Assembly: GCA_030737835.1 (NCBI GenBank)
Contig: JAUJYN010000031.1
Span: forward strand, 310,001 to 374,000
Reading direction: 5' to 3'
Length of the DNA stretch: 64,000 nucleotides
Source of the DNA: Acorus gramineus
Taxonomy: Eukaryota > Streptophyta > Magnoliopsida > Acorales > Acoraceae
Made by a program: the position numbers and the translations under genes. Each line of letters opens with the position of its first letter. The stretch's first letter is position 1. The notes under the pieces are model-generated. The model was not told where the DNA came from, made no database searches, and saw only the letters and a program-made list of their open reading frames with translations. Shown here piece after piece: positions 9,499 through 21,647 of this stretch.

Positions 9499-12400
9499 TG
9501 TCACGACCCAGGGCAGCAGTCCTCGAGACGTGGCAAATATATAATATCAACTATCTATGGTGATATCAATAAAGACTTTACACAACATCCAAGGCAACAA
9601 AGCAATTAATCAAGCGATAGCTGTCATAATATATATATGCATACAGCAGAAGCTAAATGACTAAGTCTGTAATCCAAAATATATTACAGACTAGATTACA
9701 TAATCAACTGTCCTATGAGAGCCAATATAAACAAAAAGATATCAATATACATATACTGTGCACAAGCACGAGTATTAAATACATACAAGAGAAAGGGGGA
9801 TGCTGATGGCCTCTCACTCGCAAGATCCAAAACACGGACACTGACTGCTGCTGTTACTGTGCCTACGGGAGCTCCTCCTTCGGATCCAACTCGACGCCAA
9901 CTGGAGGAAACAAATGCGAGGGGTGAGCCACACGCTCAGTGAATGGTACAATCTTGTCACGCCCAAGAGCGGCCGTCCTCAAGACGTGGCAATAATGAAG
10001 TATCAGCTATCAAGTACAAGAGGTCAATAATGACTCCAATAAATAACACACAAGATGGCAAAGCAATGATATATGATCACTCAATTGAAAAGGCGGAAGC
10101 ATAAAATATCAATAAGCTTGTAAACCACAAAATTATTACAGACTCCAATACACAATCACTGCCCTGTGAGAGCCAAGTCTAGTCCAAATAAAATACAACC
10201 TGTGCCACATGCACGATTTACAATACATAAAATGGCTCTAGGACTGCTGACATCCTCGCACTCGCACCCGCTGGACAGAATGCTCCATGCACATAAGACC
10301 ATGCCACAGGGAAGCTAGCTCCACGCCCAACACTGCCCCTGAAAAGAAACAGTATGCGAGGGGTGAGCTACAAGCTCAGTGAGTGGCTGGAAACAAATCA
10401 CCAATACAACAGTTCAATACTAAAGCAATTTCCTTTCAAGGAAAACATGGGTGGAAACCCAATGGAAAACAAGGTCACGCGGCGGCGCGACCAACCTCAC
10501 CCTCACCCTCACTCCCGGAGGAAGACTCTTGGGACTCTTGGGACTTTTGGGGAGAGACTATACCGTTGGTCGAAGAGACGCGAAATTACTAGTCTACACA
10601 ACACTACTGGATCATCTATATCGCGATAACTGCCCAACAATGTCTCTGAACATCGATACGTAACTGGACCCAACAACTATGGGAACGGACAAAAAACAAA
10701 TGGGTCACTTGGCGACGTGACTTCACTTCATCCTCACCCTCACCCCTATGGGTGACTCAGGACTGTTGGAAGAAAACCTTTTGTTCTACACCCTTTGTCA
10801 TTCGGTAGCCCTCTCCTGAGTAGCCTCTACCTGGTATACTCCCATGATCAGTACATCTGCCGAACGCATCGGTAGTACCTACAGGTGGGAGCCCTCTGTC
10901 AGGACAACTTTAACGTCGGGTAGCTTCAACGCGGATCCGAAGAAGAGGAGAAAGATTCCACGCTCACAAAAATCATCCGGTAGCCCTCTCCCGCGTAGCC
11001 TCTACCTGTCGGCCTTCCACGATCGGTACATCAGCCAGATGTGTACCGCGATACGCATCAGTAGTACTTACAAGTGGTGGCACCCAAACAGGACAACTTC
11101 GACGCTGGGGTGTTCGACGCACGACGATGTCGTGTGGAAGCACCCCACGTTCGCAAAGCGAACCCTATGGGAAAGTCAACTACGCTCGATAATCACATAT
11201 CGATGATAACGAATACTCTTGGACTCCCACACAAGTGCATCACTCAGACGCGAGGGGTTACCTCTGCTCTCACGCAGAAATAATCCCAAGGCATATAACC
11301 CAACAGGCGGTTCATATACGCGCCTAGCATGGGTAGGCCTAACTTAATGCCAATGCTACTGGTTTAACAAAACCGATACAACAAATGAATTCTCCTGAAT
11401 TCCATTCAAGTGCATCACACGGATGCAAGGGTGATTACATCGCTCGCGCACTAACTAATGAGGTACATCCCGATAGTGGGTCATACCCATGCCTATTTCA
11501 GATAGGCCTAATTTGTTTTAACATGTGCATATATATAACATGAGAATCATATCATAGCTATGTGCATGATCCATATGCACAATCATCTAATAATTGACTA
11601 TAAGGGTAACCCCTAACATGGATTTACATCATAAACAACAAATCATATAACATGCATACAAGCATGCAAGCATATAAGCATACCTCATACAAGTATATAA
11701 GCATACAAGCTATACTATAAAATGCGTTGGATATCACCAACTTAATAAGGAAGGTTCAAGCGCGATCTTGCGCACTAACAGGTGCATGCCAATATTCCGA
11801 ACGAACCTGAGTCGAGTAGGAAATCGCATCTACTTACTCAGTTCGTGCATAGGGAGAGGGCGAGAGAGAGCTCATCATCTCTTGAAGTTGGTCATAGCAT
11901 TGCCCCATTATCATGGGCGCAATATTTACACCACGCCCTCGAGTCTTATCGCAAGGGAATATTAGACGTGTGCCCATTATTAACCTAGACTTAATCATGC
12001 TCGATATTTCAATTAATATGGTAGGAGTAGTATTACAATACTACATAAGGCATGCCCTATTCTATACATCCATATACATTACAGAAATATAGGCCCATAC
12101 TAGAGGGGCGCATGCGATACAGTCATTCATACATGGATACATTACATGCAATATAAGCCTAGCATGCAAGATATCTAACATATTATAGTTTAAGCATGGC
12201 CATACTACTTATCTACACAACTAGTATAGCTAGGGTGCCCCATCGATGCGCGACGCACGACTACGTGCGTTGAGCGCATCTCGAGGGGTTGGATCAAACC
12301 ACTCACCGTAACCCGGACCACGCGCATCCCATCTGACGAGATCTGCAAGGTAAGGGCATCAAATTTGGTGAGTAACATCACATTATAACACTTAGAAATT

Positions 12401-15400
12401 ACTAGAAATGTCAAAGACTTAGACATGCACGCATACGGGCTCGCACGAATGCGAGCACGAGTGTAAGCACGCATGCCCGAGTGCCCCAGCACCTACCCGA
12501 GCCCTTGGGTAGGCCCGCGCGTGCCCCAGCATGCGCGCGCACGCTCACGCACGCGCGCGTGCACACTGGCGCCCTGCCACATGCCCAGGCGCGCCCAGAC
12601 ACGCTACCCCACGCGCGCGCACAACCCACGCGCACTGCGCGCGCTATTAACACCTCGCGCGCCCGTGCACACGCCCACCTGTGCGCCCTACTGCACTCGC
12701 CTGCGCCCCTCTACGCGCGCTCCTGCGCGTGCACGCGCACGGACAAATTTGGGCGTGCGCCCAGCACTCCCCAGCCCTCCCCCCTACCACTACATGCACC
12801 CAACTTAAAACACCCCACATGCATGCCTTCCCAAACACCCTAACATGCATAAAAACCAATAAAGAAGAGGGAAAACTCATCGAAAGAGAGGGGGAGGGAA
12901 GGGGAGATGCAAGGGCGTGCAAGCGCACCCTTGACCACCTCGACCGCCACCACCACTACCACCACCTCCATCCTTGCTTCTCTTCTTCATGGCTGATCAA
13001 AGGGGAGGGGAAAGAAAATCAGGGGATCCACCATGGGAGGAGGAGAGGGAGGAGAAACAATCAACAATGCATGCACACCCACTCACCTAGTCTTACACTT
13101 GCACTTCCTCTTCTTGCTCCATCTTCTTTTCCTTGGCATTTCATCAAACACATGGGGGATGTGTGAAAGGGAGAAAGAAAGCCAAAAAGAGGGAGACGTA
13201 GGGAGTGGGAGAGAGAAATTCGATGAAATTTTTATGGGTAGTACAAAACAGTACCAGGACCCATAATATGCAGTTAGATTTTCAATCAGAGTACTCCAAA
13301 GCCCGCAGGTGGCTAAAAGCCAAAATTTTAGCGACTCCGATCGGAAAAAAAAGTAAGGCCCTAAATGACCCAGATGTGATCAAGGTTTAACCGAAATGGT
13401 TCCAAATGACACAGGCATAACACAATCCACGAAACACAAATCATATTAATCATTCCAAGTAACTAAGGTTCCAACAGATGGAAACAACTACTTAAGCTGG
13501 TGGGTCGAGTATCAACCCGAGCCCACCACACCCTCACCCTCACCCTCACAGGGTGACATAGGACTTTTGGGAGAAAATCGACTGTTCTACACCATTTGTC
13601 ATCTGGTAGCCCTCTCCCGGGGAGCCTCTACCTGGTAGCCTCCCATGACCACTACCTCTACCGTATGGGCGCACCAACGGGCGTCATGAGTAGTAACTGG
13701 TAGCACCTCACAGGACAGCTACAACGCCGGGCAGCTTCAACACGAAGCTGATGAAAGGGAGAGCACTCGACACTCGCGAATACGATCCTCATGGATCCGT
13801 CGTCATCGGTTTATTAGACACCGATAAGGGTAACAAATTCTCATGAATTCCCTCCACGGCGCATAACTCAGATGCGGGGAAAACATATCATTCGTAGTGT
13901 TAATGCCATGGTACGACCCCATAAACTCATTAGAAAAGATTCCTGGCTTAATTATTAGCATACACAGAAGATACAACACATATGAATACAATATGCATAG
14001 TCATTAAACAAGGAGTTATTCATAGAGGCATTAAATAAATATGGCATCAAGGTTACAATATTATCTAAGGCATCCTTACACTTATGTATCCTCATATAGG
14101 TTAATTTAGGATTAAGCTAGATGGGAACATGCATAAATCATGATTATGCTAATATATGACATGGTATCTAGGTAAATATGGCCCCTATACATGATACATT
14201 GATTTATAGCCCTAGCATACAATGTCTAACATGGCATGGGTGCAACCTAGCAAGACATGCAATAACCTATATATGTGCAAACAAGTTAATATGCAGTTAT
14301 GGTGCCCTAGGGGAGGGCAATGCACGTCAACGTGCATCGAACGCCTTCCCAACTGGGTTGGATCGGCCCACTCACCACAACCTGGGTCGTTGCGTGACCA
14401 TACGCCAAGATCTGCAAGACAAGGGTATCCCAAATGGTGAGTATAACTACATAAAAACACATAGAATTAACTAGAAATACCAAAGACTTAGACATGCACG
14501 CATACGGGCTCGCATGCATGCGAGCATGCACGTACGCACGCCCTAGTGCCCCAGCACCTACCCGAGCCCTCGGGCAGACCCATGCGTGCCCTTGCACGTG
14601 CGCGCATGCGCACGCACGCATTGGTGCCCTACTGCGTGCCCAGGCGCGCGCCCAGATACGCTGCCTCTCGCGCGCGTAGGCTAGTGCGAGCACCACCCGC
14701 GCGCACCGCGCACCTTCCTATCCCCCCGCGCGCATGCTCCGCAGACACCCGCATGCCGCGCGCACCTTCCTACCCCCCCCCCCCCCCGCGCGCATGCTCC
14801 GCAGACACCCGCATGCCGCGCGCACTTGCGCGGACAGACCAGCCTGAGCGCCCAGACACCCGTAACCTCTCCCCAGCCCTCCCACACACCCTAAACCAAC
14901 TTCCTAGCATGCTTAACCTCCCTAACAGCCCCCAACAATAGAAAAATCAAAGAAAAGGGAGGAGGAGAGCTTACCAAAGGAGGGGAAGGAAGGGGAGATT
15001 CAAGGGCTTTCTGGTGCACCCACGGCTACCTCAACCACCACCACCACCACCACAACCTCTCAAGCTTCTTCACTCCTTTTTATGGCTGAAAACAGGCGGG
15101 GGGGGGGGGGAGAATCCATGAAAGCATGAGGGGGGAAGAGGAGGGAAAAGAAACAACAACAACAACACACAGAAACACAGAGAGGGAGAGGGAGAGACGT
15201 GAGTGAGAGAGAGTGAAGGATGCACTCACTTGGGGGGGGGGGGGGAGGTGAGTGCAATGGAAAAAGAGGGAGGGGGAACGTAACCTAAACTCACCGTCTC
15301 ACACTCAAAATAACCAAGGAGTTGCTTAACCATTAAGCAAGGGGTGGTGAGGTTACCTAAGGTGACCACATTCACCAAAATATCTAATACCATTCCTCCA

Positions 15401-15657
15401 ACCAAACCAGTAATGCCCAAACCCGGATACGGTTCAGAACTGCATAATTTATAAAACATTACCGGAATTCGATGAAATTTTTATGGGCAGTACTAAATGG
15501 TACCAGAACCCATAAAATGATGTTAAATTTCCAATCGGAGTACTCAAACTCATGCAGATGGCTAAAAGATAAAATTTTAGCGACTCCAATAAAAAAAAAG
15601 AAATGGCCAAAATTTACACAATTAAGACCATAGGCTCAAAATGACACATATATAACA
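9499..15657 (-). mobile_element. Solo LTR of the long-LTR family, itself interrupted
   Basis: In plus orientation it starts TGTCACGACCC at 9499 and ends GACACATATATAACA at 15657. The flanks are TCGAT (9494-9498) and TTGAT (15658-15662), a 5-bp duplication with one mismatch. No internal region remains, so it is a solo LTR of the 'TATATAACA' subtype. Removing the nested copy at 9954-13422 leaves about 2.69 kb. It carries the conserved 36-nt microexon at 14376-14411 (minus strand), a GC-rich block at 14490-14850, a C homopolymer near 14775 and (CCA)n near 15035. It interrupts pol of element A. Confidence 0.85.
9954..13422 (-). mobile_element. Solo LTR nested inside a solo LTR
   Basis: Starts (T)TGTCACGCCC at 9954/9955 and ends CAGGCATAACA at 13422. 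CAATC duplications lie at 9949-9953 and 13423-13427. About 3.47 kb, of the 'GCATAACA' subtype. It carries the conserved small hairpin block at about 10353-10385, CCCTCACCC motifs near 10495 and 10730, the 36-nt microexon at 12307-12342 (minus), and a CpG-rich alternating block at 12430-12760. No gag or pol remains. It is younger than the LTR it sits in. Confidence 0.87.
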
Positions 15658-16470
15658 TTGATGTCCTTCCGTAGCGCGGAGCTAACCGCATGTTTGGCAG
15701 CTCTGAGATTTTTGCAGCAGCTAGAAGAATGGCTGGCATTGATCGGTGGCTGTGGAGATGAACAGGTTGAGAGCGGCCAACCTCCCTGCTAGCTTCTGCA
15801 CCTCCTTTTTGTTTCGCGGAGGCTCCATCTCCATTATTGCCTTGATCTGATCGGGATTGTCTTTGATTCCTTGCTGTGTCGTCAGATACCCCAAAAACTT
15901 GCCTGAGGTAACTTCGAAGGAGCATTTCGTCGCGTTCAGTTTAAGGCGGTACTTACGCAACACAGCGAAGACTTCCTCTAGGTGGACCAACTGGCCAACT
16001 CAGCGCTCACTTTTGACCATCATGTCGTCGATGTAGACTTCCACAGTCTTGTCGATCTGGCGTAGGAAGACCTGAGTCACCAACTCTAATAAGTGACCCC
16101 AACGTTCTTTAACCCGAACAACATTACTTTATAGCAATAAATGCCAGTGGGAGTTATGAACGCCATTTTCTCCTGGTCGGGCTCATACATCGGGAACTGG
16201 TGATAGCCTGAATAAACATCCATGAAACTCATTTGCTCATTACCCGATGAGGAGTCCACCAGCTAGTCGATCTTTGGAAGTGGGAAGCTGTCCTTCGGAC
16301 ACGCGCTGTTCAGGTCGGTGAAGTCCACGTAGACCCACCACTTCTTATTCTTCTTGGGAACCACCACGGTGTTGGCCAGCCACTCAGGGTGTCGCACTTC
16401 GCGGATGAATCCAGCGGCTAGGAGTTTGTTCACCTCGTCTTGTACTGCTTCAGCGTGTACTGTGGCCATT
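15658..16470 (-). pseudogene. Reverse transcriptase of element A
   Basis: Minus-strand RT. It begins with EVNKLLAAGFIREVRHPEWL, then NTVVVPKKNKKWWVYVDFTDLN and CPKDSFPLPKID followed by a stop. The region 16010-16262 keeps FMDVYSGYHQ and the catalytic YIDDMMV, then another stop. The thumb/connection (LRKYRLKLNATKCSFEV) runs to 15720. Damaged by at least two stops and a frameshift near 16100. It is cut at 15657 by the nested solo LTR, and RNase H resumes at 9498. Confidence 0.88.
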
Positions 16471-17674
16471 CATCGCTGCTTATGTAGGAGTGGATGGATG
16501 GTGGGTGAGATGAACAACTGATGACTTGCCACCTCGGGGTCGATCCCTGGCATGTCTTGAGGCTTCTAGGCGAAGATGTCCTTGTTCTCAACGAGGAGAT
16601 CAAGTATTGTCTTTCTCTCTTCTGCAGAGAGTAAACTCTCGAAAAGAAAGTATTTCTCGGGGTCAAGGGGATCTATCAGAACCTGTTCGAGGTCTTCAAG
16701 AACCTTGTCTTCGGGACTGGGCCGACGCTCATTGGCCTTGACTCGGTCCTAAAGTAATTTCTACCTTTTTGGATGAATCTCTCCGTCCTCAGGCTGCTCC
16801 TCAAACTCGGGCAGGGCCGACTTCCTTGCCATCCCTGCCATGTAGCAACGTTTCGCGGCAACTTGGTCTCCTCGAATCTCCATTATCCCTTTGGCCGTGG
16901 GAAAATGGAGACGTTGGTGGTAAGTGGACGGATCGCCTTCATCACTGCTAGCCAGGTGCATCCGATGATAGCGTTGTACGGAGACGGGATGTCCATGACG
17001 GTGAACTCTGTCATGGTGGTCTAGTTCCCTACTCAAACTGGTAATGTAATACGTCATGCTGGGACGACTCGTGCTCCGTTGAATTCAACCAAAAGGTCCT
17101 TTGTTGGGGTGAGATCAGTGGCTTTCAACCCCATCTAAAGAAAGGGTTTCATGAAGAGGATGTCGGCCGAGCTTCCTGTGTCAACAAGAATCCTTTTAAC
17201 GTCAAAATTAGAGCTACGCAAAGTAATTACCAGCGCATCCAAGTGCGGGGCCTGGACTCCTACCAGGTCGGCGTCAGAGAAAGTGATGGCCCTTTTGTCA
17301 CCACTTCTTGGTCTCTTCACGACCAGCTTTGGCTCCTGATCAATCTGCACCATCTCGAAGGATACCTGCATCTTCCTCGAATCTCGTCGGGTGCTTTTTG
17401 GCGTGATGAAGTGTGGTACGCCCCCAAAAATGACGTCAATGACTCCCATCGAAGTGTTAGGGTCAATATTCGTCACATGTTGCTCACTGGGAGCTGTGGT
17501 CTTCTCGATAGGAACATATTCCTTCAGGTGCCCTTTTCGAACCTGGTTCTCCAAGAACCCTGAGAGGATACGGCATTGGTCAGTAGTATGGCCCACGCTC
17601 TTGTGGTAGTCATAGCGGAGAGTTTGATCCTGCTTTGACTCGTCACTCCTCATGGCTGCAGGCCATCTGACCAC
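16471..17674 (-). pseudogene. Zinc-knuckle remnant, aspartic protease and linker of element A
   Basis: The frame at 17135-17674 contains a degenerate zinc knuckle (YHKSVGHTTDQC; the first Cys positions read D/Y) and the retroviral-type protease motif ILVDTGSSADILF near its end. After a stop at about 17133 the linker continues in fragments with an 'IMEIRGDQVAAKRCY' segment (about 16850-16900), typical of the protease-RT spacer of this lineage, and an E-rich stretch leading into RT. Protease function needs the DTG triad, which is present, but the polyprotein is broken by stops on both sides. Confidence 0.82.
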
Positions 17675-19022
17675 GGCTCCCCCTGGATTTTAGACAGGAT
17701 TTGCAACAGAGGGATCTTGAAGAACATCCCCCGTCCTTCTCGCACTTCGTTAGTTGAGGCACCAGGCTTCTTGCCCTTCTTGCCCCGCTGGTCCTTCTAA
17801 CGCGGCTCCTGCGGGCGTTTTGTTGCTGGTGATGAGGTGGCGGCCGTTGGCGAAGACCAGGGCGCAACCACCGCCTGCTTAAGGATCCTGGATTCTTCTT
17901 CCACCTTGGTGTACTTTTCAGCACGCCCCATCAAATCACGTAAGTCGGACGGAGTGCGCTTGATAAGCGACTCCTTAAGGCCATTTCTGGATGGCAGGCC
18001 GTTCTGGAAAGCCATTATTGCAGCGTCCTAATTGTAGTCTTCTACTTCAAACTTCAGGATGCGGAAGCGATCAACATACTGCCAAATCGTTTCCCCTTAC
18101 TGCATTTGGATCTTCATGAGATCGCTGAGTTCCTTCTTCCTCCATCAACTACACATTTGCTGAGCTCCTCGAAAGTTCTGATTGTCGCATGTGGAAGGAG
18201 TTGGAACCAAGTCAGCGCGGCCCCTTCCAAGCTGGATGGGAAGACGCAGCACATAAGCCCATCATAGAGCTCATACAACGCCATCGAATGACAGAATGCC
18301 AAGATTTGATCGTAGGGATCCATCATACCATCGCATAGCTTGAATTTGGGTTGAACGAACTTCCAGGGAAGTTGTTCTCTGAGAATCTCCACGCAAAACG
18401 GGGAGGCGAATCCCCATATTGCATGCTCCACCATCTCGTGACTCAGAACGCGCCGTACCTCAGAGCGCAAGGTGTAACAAGGCTGCACGACTGCTCCCCT
18501 GGCTTGCTGGTGGGGTGGTGAGTCGAGTTGATGTCCTTCGGGTACTTCGCGTAAAGCCGAGCATTCTTGTCGTGTTTGTCTACCCGAAGCCTCCCACCGA
18601 GCGGGGTGTTCTCCATGAGATGAACGCCCATGCCTCTGTTCTTCATGAAGCCGTCAACCCGCTCGAGGAGTGCGCGAACGCCGACGGGACCGTTGCCTTT
18701 GATTGGAGGAAGAGGTACTTCCCTCCGAACCTTCAACATTCACGGTTGGGGGGTTGGGCAGTAGAGGAGGTGGTGGCTGAATTCCCTCCTGAACTGGCTG
18801 TTGTTGATGCATGTTCGTATAGAACTGTTGCATCGAGGCTTCGATCATCTGCTGCATTGATCCTTGCAGACAGGTAAATAGAGTTTCTTGCGTGGACTCC
18901 ATTACCTGCCTGAGGTCCTAGACCTGACTAACCAGGGTCTCCGGTGATCCATCAGCAGCATTGGATGGGAGAACGTCTTGTTCTTGTCATCTCCCTGCAT
19001 TGGTGTCACTGGGATTTGACAT
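17675..19022 (-). pseudogene. gag of element A
   Basis: The probable gag start is the ATG at 19022-19020 (MSNPSDTNAG), 28 bases after the PBS. The same frame continues through an in-frame TGA and TAG into MESTQETLFTCLQGSMQQMI. The capsid-like Retrotrans_gag domain is at 18114-18488 (KFKLCDGMMDPYDQILAFCH, then ALTWFQLLPHATIRTFEELS). A later segment (17797-18015) has the RTPSDLRDLMGRAEKY motif, typical of this lineage. Frameshifts fall near 18450 and 18100. The Q- and P-rich N-terminus and the basic RQRSRRRSR patch are visible. Confidence 0.82.
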
Positions 19023-19048
19023 TGCGGACACTAACTTTTTGTTTCAGT

Positions 19049-19067
19049 ATCCCACAGACGGCACCAA
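19049..19067 (-). other. Primer binding site of element A
   Basis: On the minus strand TTTGGTGCCGTCTGTGGGA lies two bases inside the 5' LTR. This PBS form (TGGYGCCGTCTGTGGGA) is common in Tat/RIRE2-type elements and is unlike the initiator-Met PBS used by element C in this window. Confidence 0.85.
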
Positions 19068-19069
19068 AC

Positions 19070-19953
19070 TGAGTTGGATATTTTCCCCCTTCAGTTAAAT
19101 TTGTCAATCTTTTGGTCCTAAAATAAACTTGAACTATATGAATTTATGGTCACTTTGACTGGGATTGTCTGACTAGGTAGGACTGTGTAAAACTGATTGT
19201 GCAGAAATGACTGGCTATGTTTTTCTGACTAGCTCACTTTTATGGGGTATCTTTGACTGCTTGACTGGGTATCTTTGACTGCTTAACTGGGCCTTTAGAG
19301 TGCTATCGCGCGACCTCTTTATAGGCTGCCTACGTACCCCTTGGGGATCAAGTCACACGTAGTTCCTTTATTACCCTTGTAACCGTCTTGCCACTAAGTG
19401 TTTAGTGGGCTTTTTTCCAGGGAAACGTCCCTAGTATTTATGCTCCATGTCAGCCCTTGATTACCCACGTTCTACTGGTAGTGGGCCTTAAGTGCCAACT
19501 TGGCAGTTACAGGCGTTAGTGGTCTTCTGACCATTTCTCCATTCTGCTCGAGGTCGCTTGATGTGCTCGCCTGTACGTTTCATAGTACATCCGTGAGGAG
19601 TAAGGTCGACCGACCAGATCTCATGTCTGGTCGTGCCTTAGACTGCTCATTTTTGAGAAGTAAGGTTGACCGACCAGACCTCATGTCTGGTCGTGCCTTA
19701 GACTGCTCGTTCTAGAGGAGTAAGGTCGACCGACCAGACCTCATGTCTAGTCGTGCCTTAGACTACTCGAGGTGACATTTGCTCACAAAGTTTTCGGCTG
19801 TCCAACTTGACCCTTAGTCTAGTCATGCCCGCACACTTGAGGACGTTATCATAAGATTGCTGGACCTGGATCGGGTCTTTGTGGGCCTCAAGTCAGATAT
19901 CCCATGTCCGTCTTGTCTTGACACGTGTTCTAGTGCAGATTTTTATCTCCACA
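19070..19953 (-). repeat. 5' LTR of element A
   Basis: An 884-bp LTR paired with 1251-1992. Inner end TGAGTTGGATATTTTCC, outer end ATCTCCACA followed by TCAAC. It is longer than its partner because of the three-unit array at 19595-19774 and a duplicated TTTGACTGCTTGACTGGG stretch near 19250. LTRs are identical at insertion, so these differences arose later or were lost in the partner. Confidence 0.9.
19595..19774. repeat. 60-bp x 3 tandem repeat with hairpin
   Basis: Three units begin at 19595, 19655 and 19715. Each contains the inverted repeat CGACCAGAC-ctcat-GTCTGGTCG (9-bp stem, 5-base loop). The 3' LTR has a single unit near 1754. Confidence 0.9.
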
Positions 19954-19958
19954 TCAAC

Positions 19959-20613
19959 CAAACAACAAAATCATTATTATGTTTTTCAGCCAGAATAATT
20001 AAAAACGAGCGCTGATACACCCAGTCCTTTTTGCAGCCTGTTTTGCAGCTCCATACGCTATAATAACATAGTATATACTGCACTATCATAGTGTATGAGT
20101 CCTATTATAGTATATAACCCAATTTGTTTTTTCATTTTTTTATTATGAAAAAAAATACATTAATGTATCTCATTATATATTTCATTTCATATAACATACA
20201 CTTCAAAAGGTGAGTGTATGAATTTTTTTTTTTAAAAAAATGGGATGGACTACAATTGGGGCTGCAATGGAGGCTGTGTGTATCTTTTTCCATTAAAAAC
20301 ATAACCAAACAGATAAGTGCATACGGTGTCCAGTCTTTGTGGGAGAACTTATTTTTGTTTCTTGATGTATTTGTTTATGGTTTTCATGAGTCCTGCAATC
20401 CTGCTTTTCTTGTTGTTAAAAAAAACAAGAATATGTTTATTAAACGCTTTTAGGGCCTCCTCATTTTACTTGGAATGGTTAAAAAAAGACTTGAAAGGGT
20501 TAAAAAAAATTATTCAAAAACTTGATCTTGAACAATTGAGATTCTACACTATTTATGCTCCAATAGGAAACATTTTTATTTGAATTTTAAGAATTCAGGG
20601 TTGGTTCCTAAAA
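19959..20613. other. AT-rich DNA without recognised feature
   Basis: Flanking host or old repeat sequence to the right of element A. It has A/T runs and short frames only. I see no gene or element signature. Confidence 0.5.
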
Positions 20614-21111
20614 GGGTCACACAAAATTTAGATCTTTAGAGCCATAATTGTTATCTATAGATAATGTTACGTACAATCTCTTTTTAAGCTCTAATTCTAG
20701 TCTACATGTGTTTTAAAATTTTTTTAAAATAATATAGTTCTTCTAATAATCAAGTGCTTTTATAAAAAATGAAGTATATACTCTAATATTATATAAATGT
20801 ATTTATAGGAAATTTAAAAAATTTCTATCGAAGCATATAACTCGTTGATTTTCTATTGATGCATATGAGACTAGAATTGAGGTTGAAAAAGAATTGTATA
20901 ACAGCACTAGTTATCTATGTTATCTATCTAACTATCTCCATGTAACTACATATATATAGTGAATATTGTTTCCAAACAAGGCTAGGATATTTAGATGATC
21001 GGTATAAGGTGCGCCAACAATGAGCACCTCATTTGTTGAATTATAGGGGTGAAACTTGGGCCAATTGAACCCAACTCAACCCAAATTTTGGGTGGGTTTG
21101 GTTGGAATTTA
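20614..21111. repeat. Dispersed repeat copy 1, left part (split by element D)
   Basis: Matches 38631-39110 in direct orientation, sharing 'aaatttagatctttagag', 'gttatctatagataatg' and 'gtctacatgtgtttt'. Its continuation resumes at 36154 after element D. A hAT-like MITE begins inside it at 21044 and is also cut by D. Confidence 0.8.
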
Positions 21112-21647
21112 TGTCACGCCCCAGGGCGGCCGTCCCCGAGACGTGGCAATAATGAAATATCAGCTATCAATACCTGAGGTCAATAAAGACTCCAACAACA
21201 ACACACAAGGTGGCAAAGCAATGATAATGATAACTGACTGAAAAGCGGAAGCATAATATATAAACAATGTCTGTAAACCAAAAACATTATTACAGACTCG
21301 AATACACAATCACTGTCCTGTGAGAGCCAAGTCTAGTCCAAATAAAATACAACCTGTGCCACATGCACGATTCACAATACATAAAATGACTCTAGGACTG
21401 CTGATAGCCTCGCACTCGCCACCCGCCGGAAGAATGCTCCACGCCCATAAGACCACGCCACAGGGAAGCTCCAACTCCACGCCCAACACTGCCCCTGAAA
21501 AGAAACAGTATGCGAGGGGTGAGCTACAAGCTTAGTGAGTGGCTAGAAACCAATCACCATACAACAGTTCAATACTCAAACAATTTCCTCTCAAGGAAAA
21601 CATGGGTAGAAACCCAATGGATAATAAGGCCACGCGACGGCGCGACC

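Larger units (their letters stand above)
1251..19953 (-). mobile_element. Element A: Tat-lineage Ty3/gypsy LTR retrotransposon
   Basis: A complete but defective retrotransposon read on the minus strand: 5' LTR 19070-19953, PBS, gag, protease, RT, RNase H, a second archaeal-type RNase H, integrase, then a long 3' region with antisense genes, PPT and 3' LTR 1251-1992. The LTRs begin TG and end CA and are flanked by TCAAC duplications. The double RNase H, the Arg-type PBS and the plus-strand antisense genes between pol and the 3' LTR are known traits of the Tat lineage (Ogre, Grande and RIRE2 relatives). Nested solo LTRs occupy 9499-15657, so the original element was about 12.5 kb. Many stops and frameshifts make it non-autonomous now. 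Confidence 0.92.
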
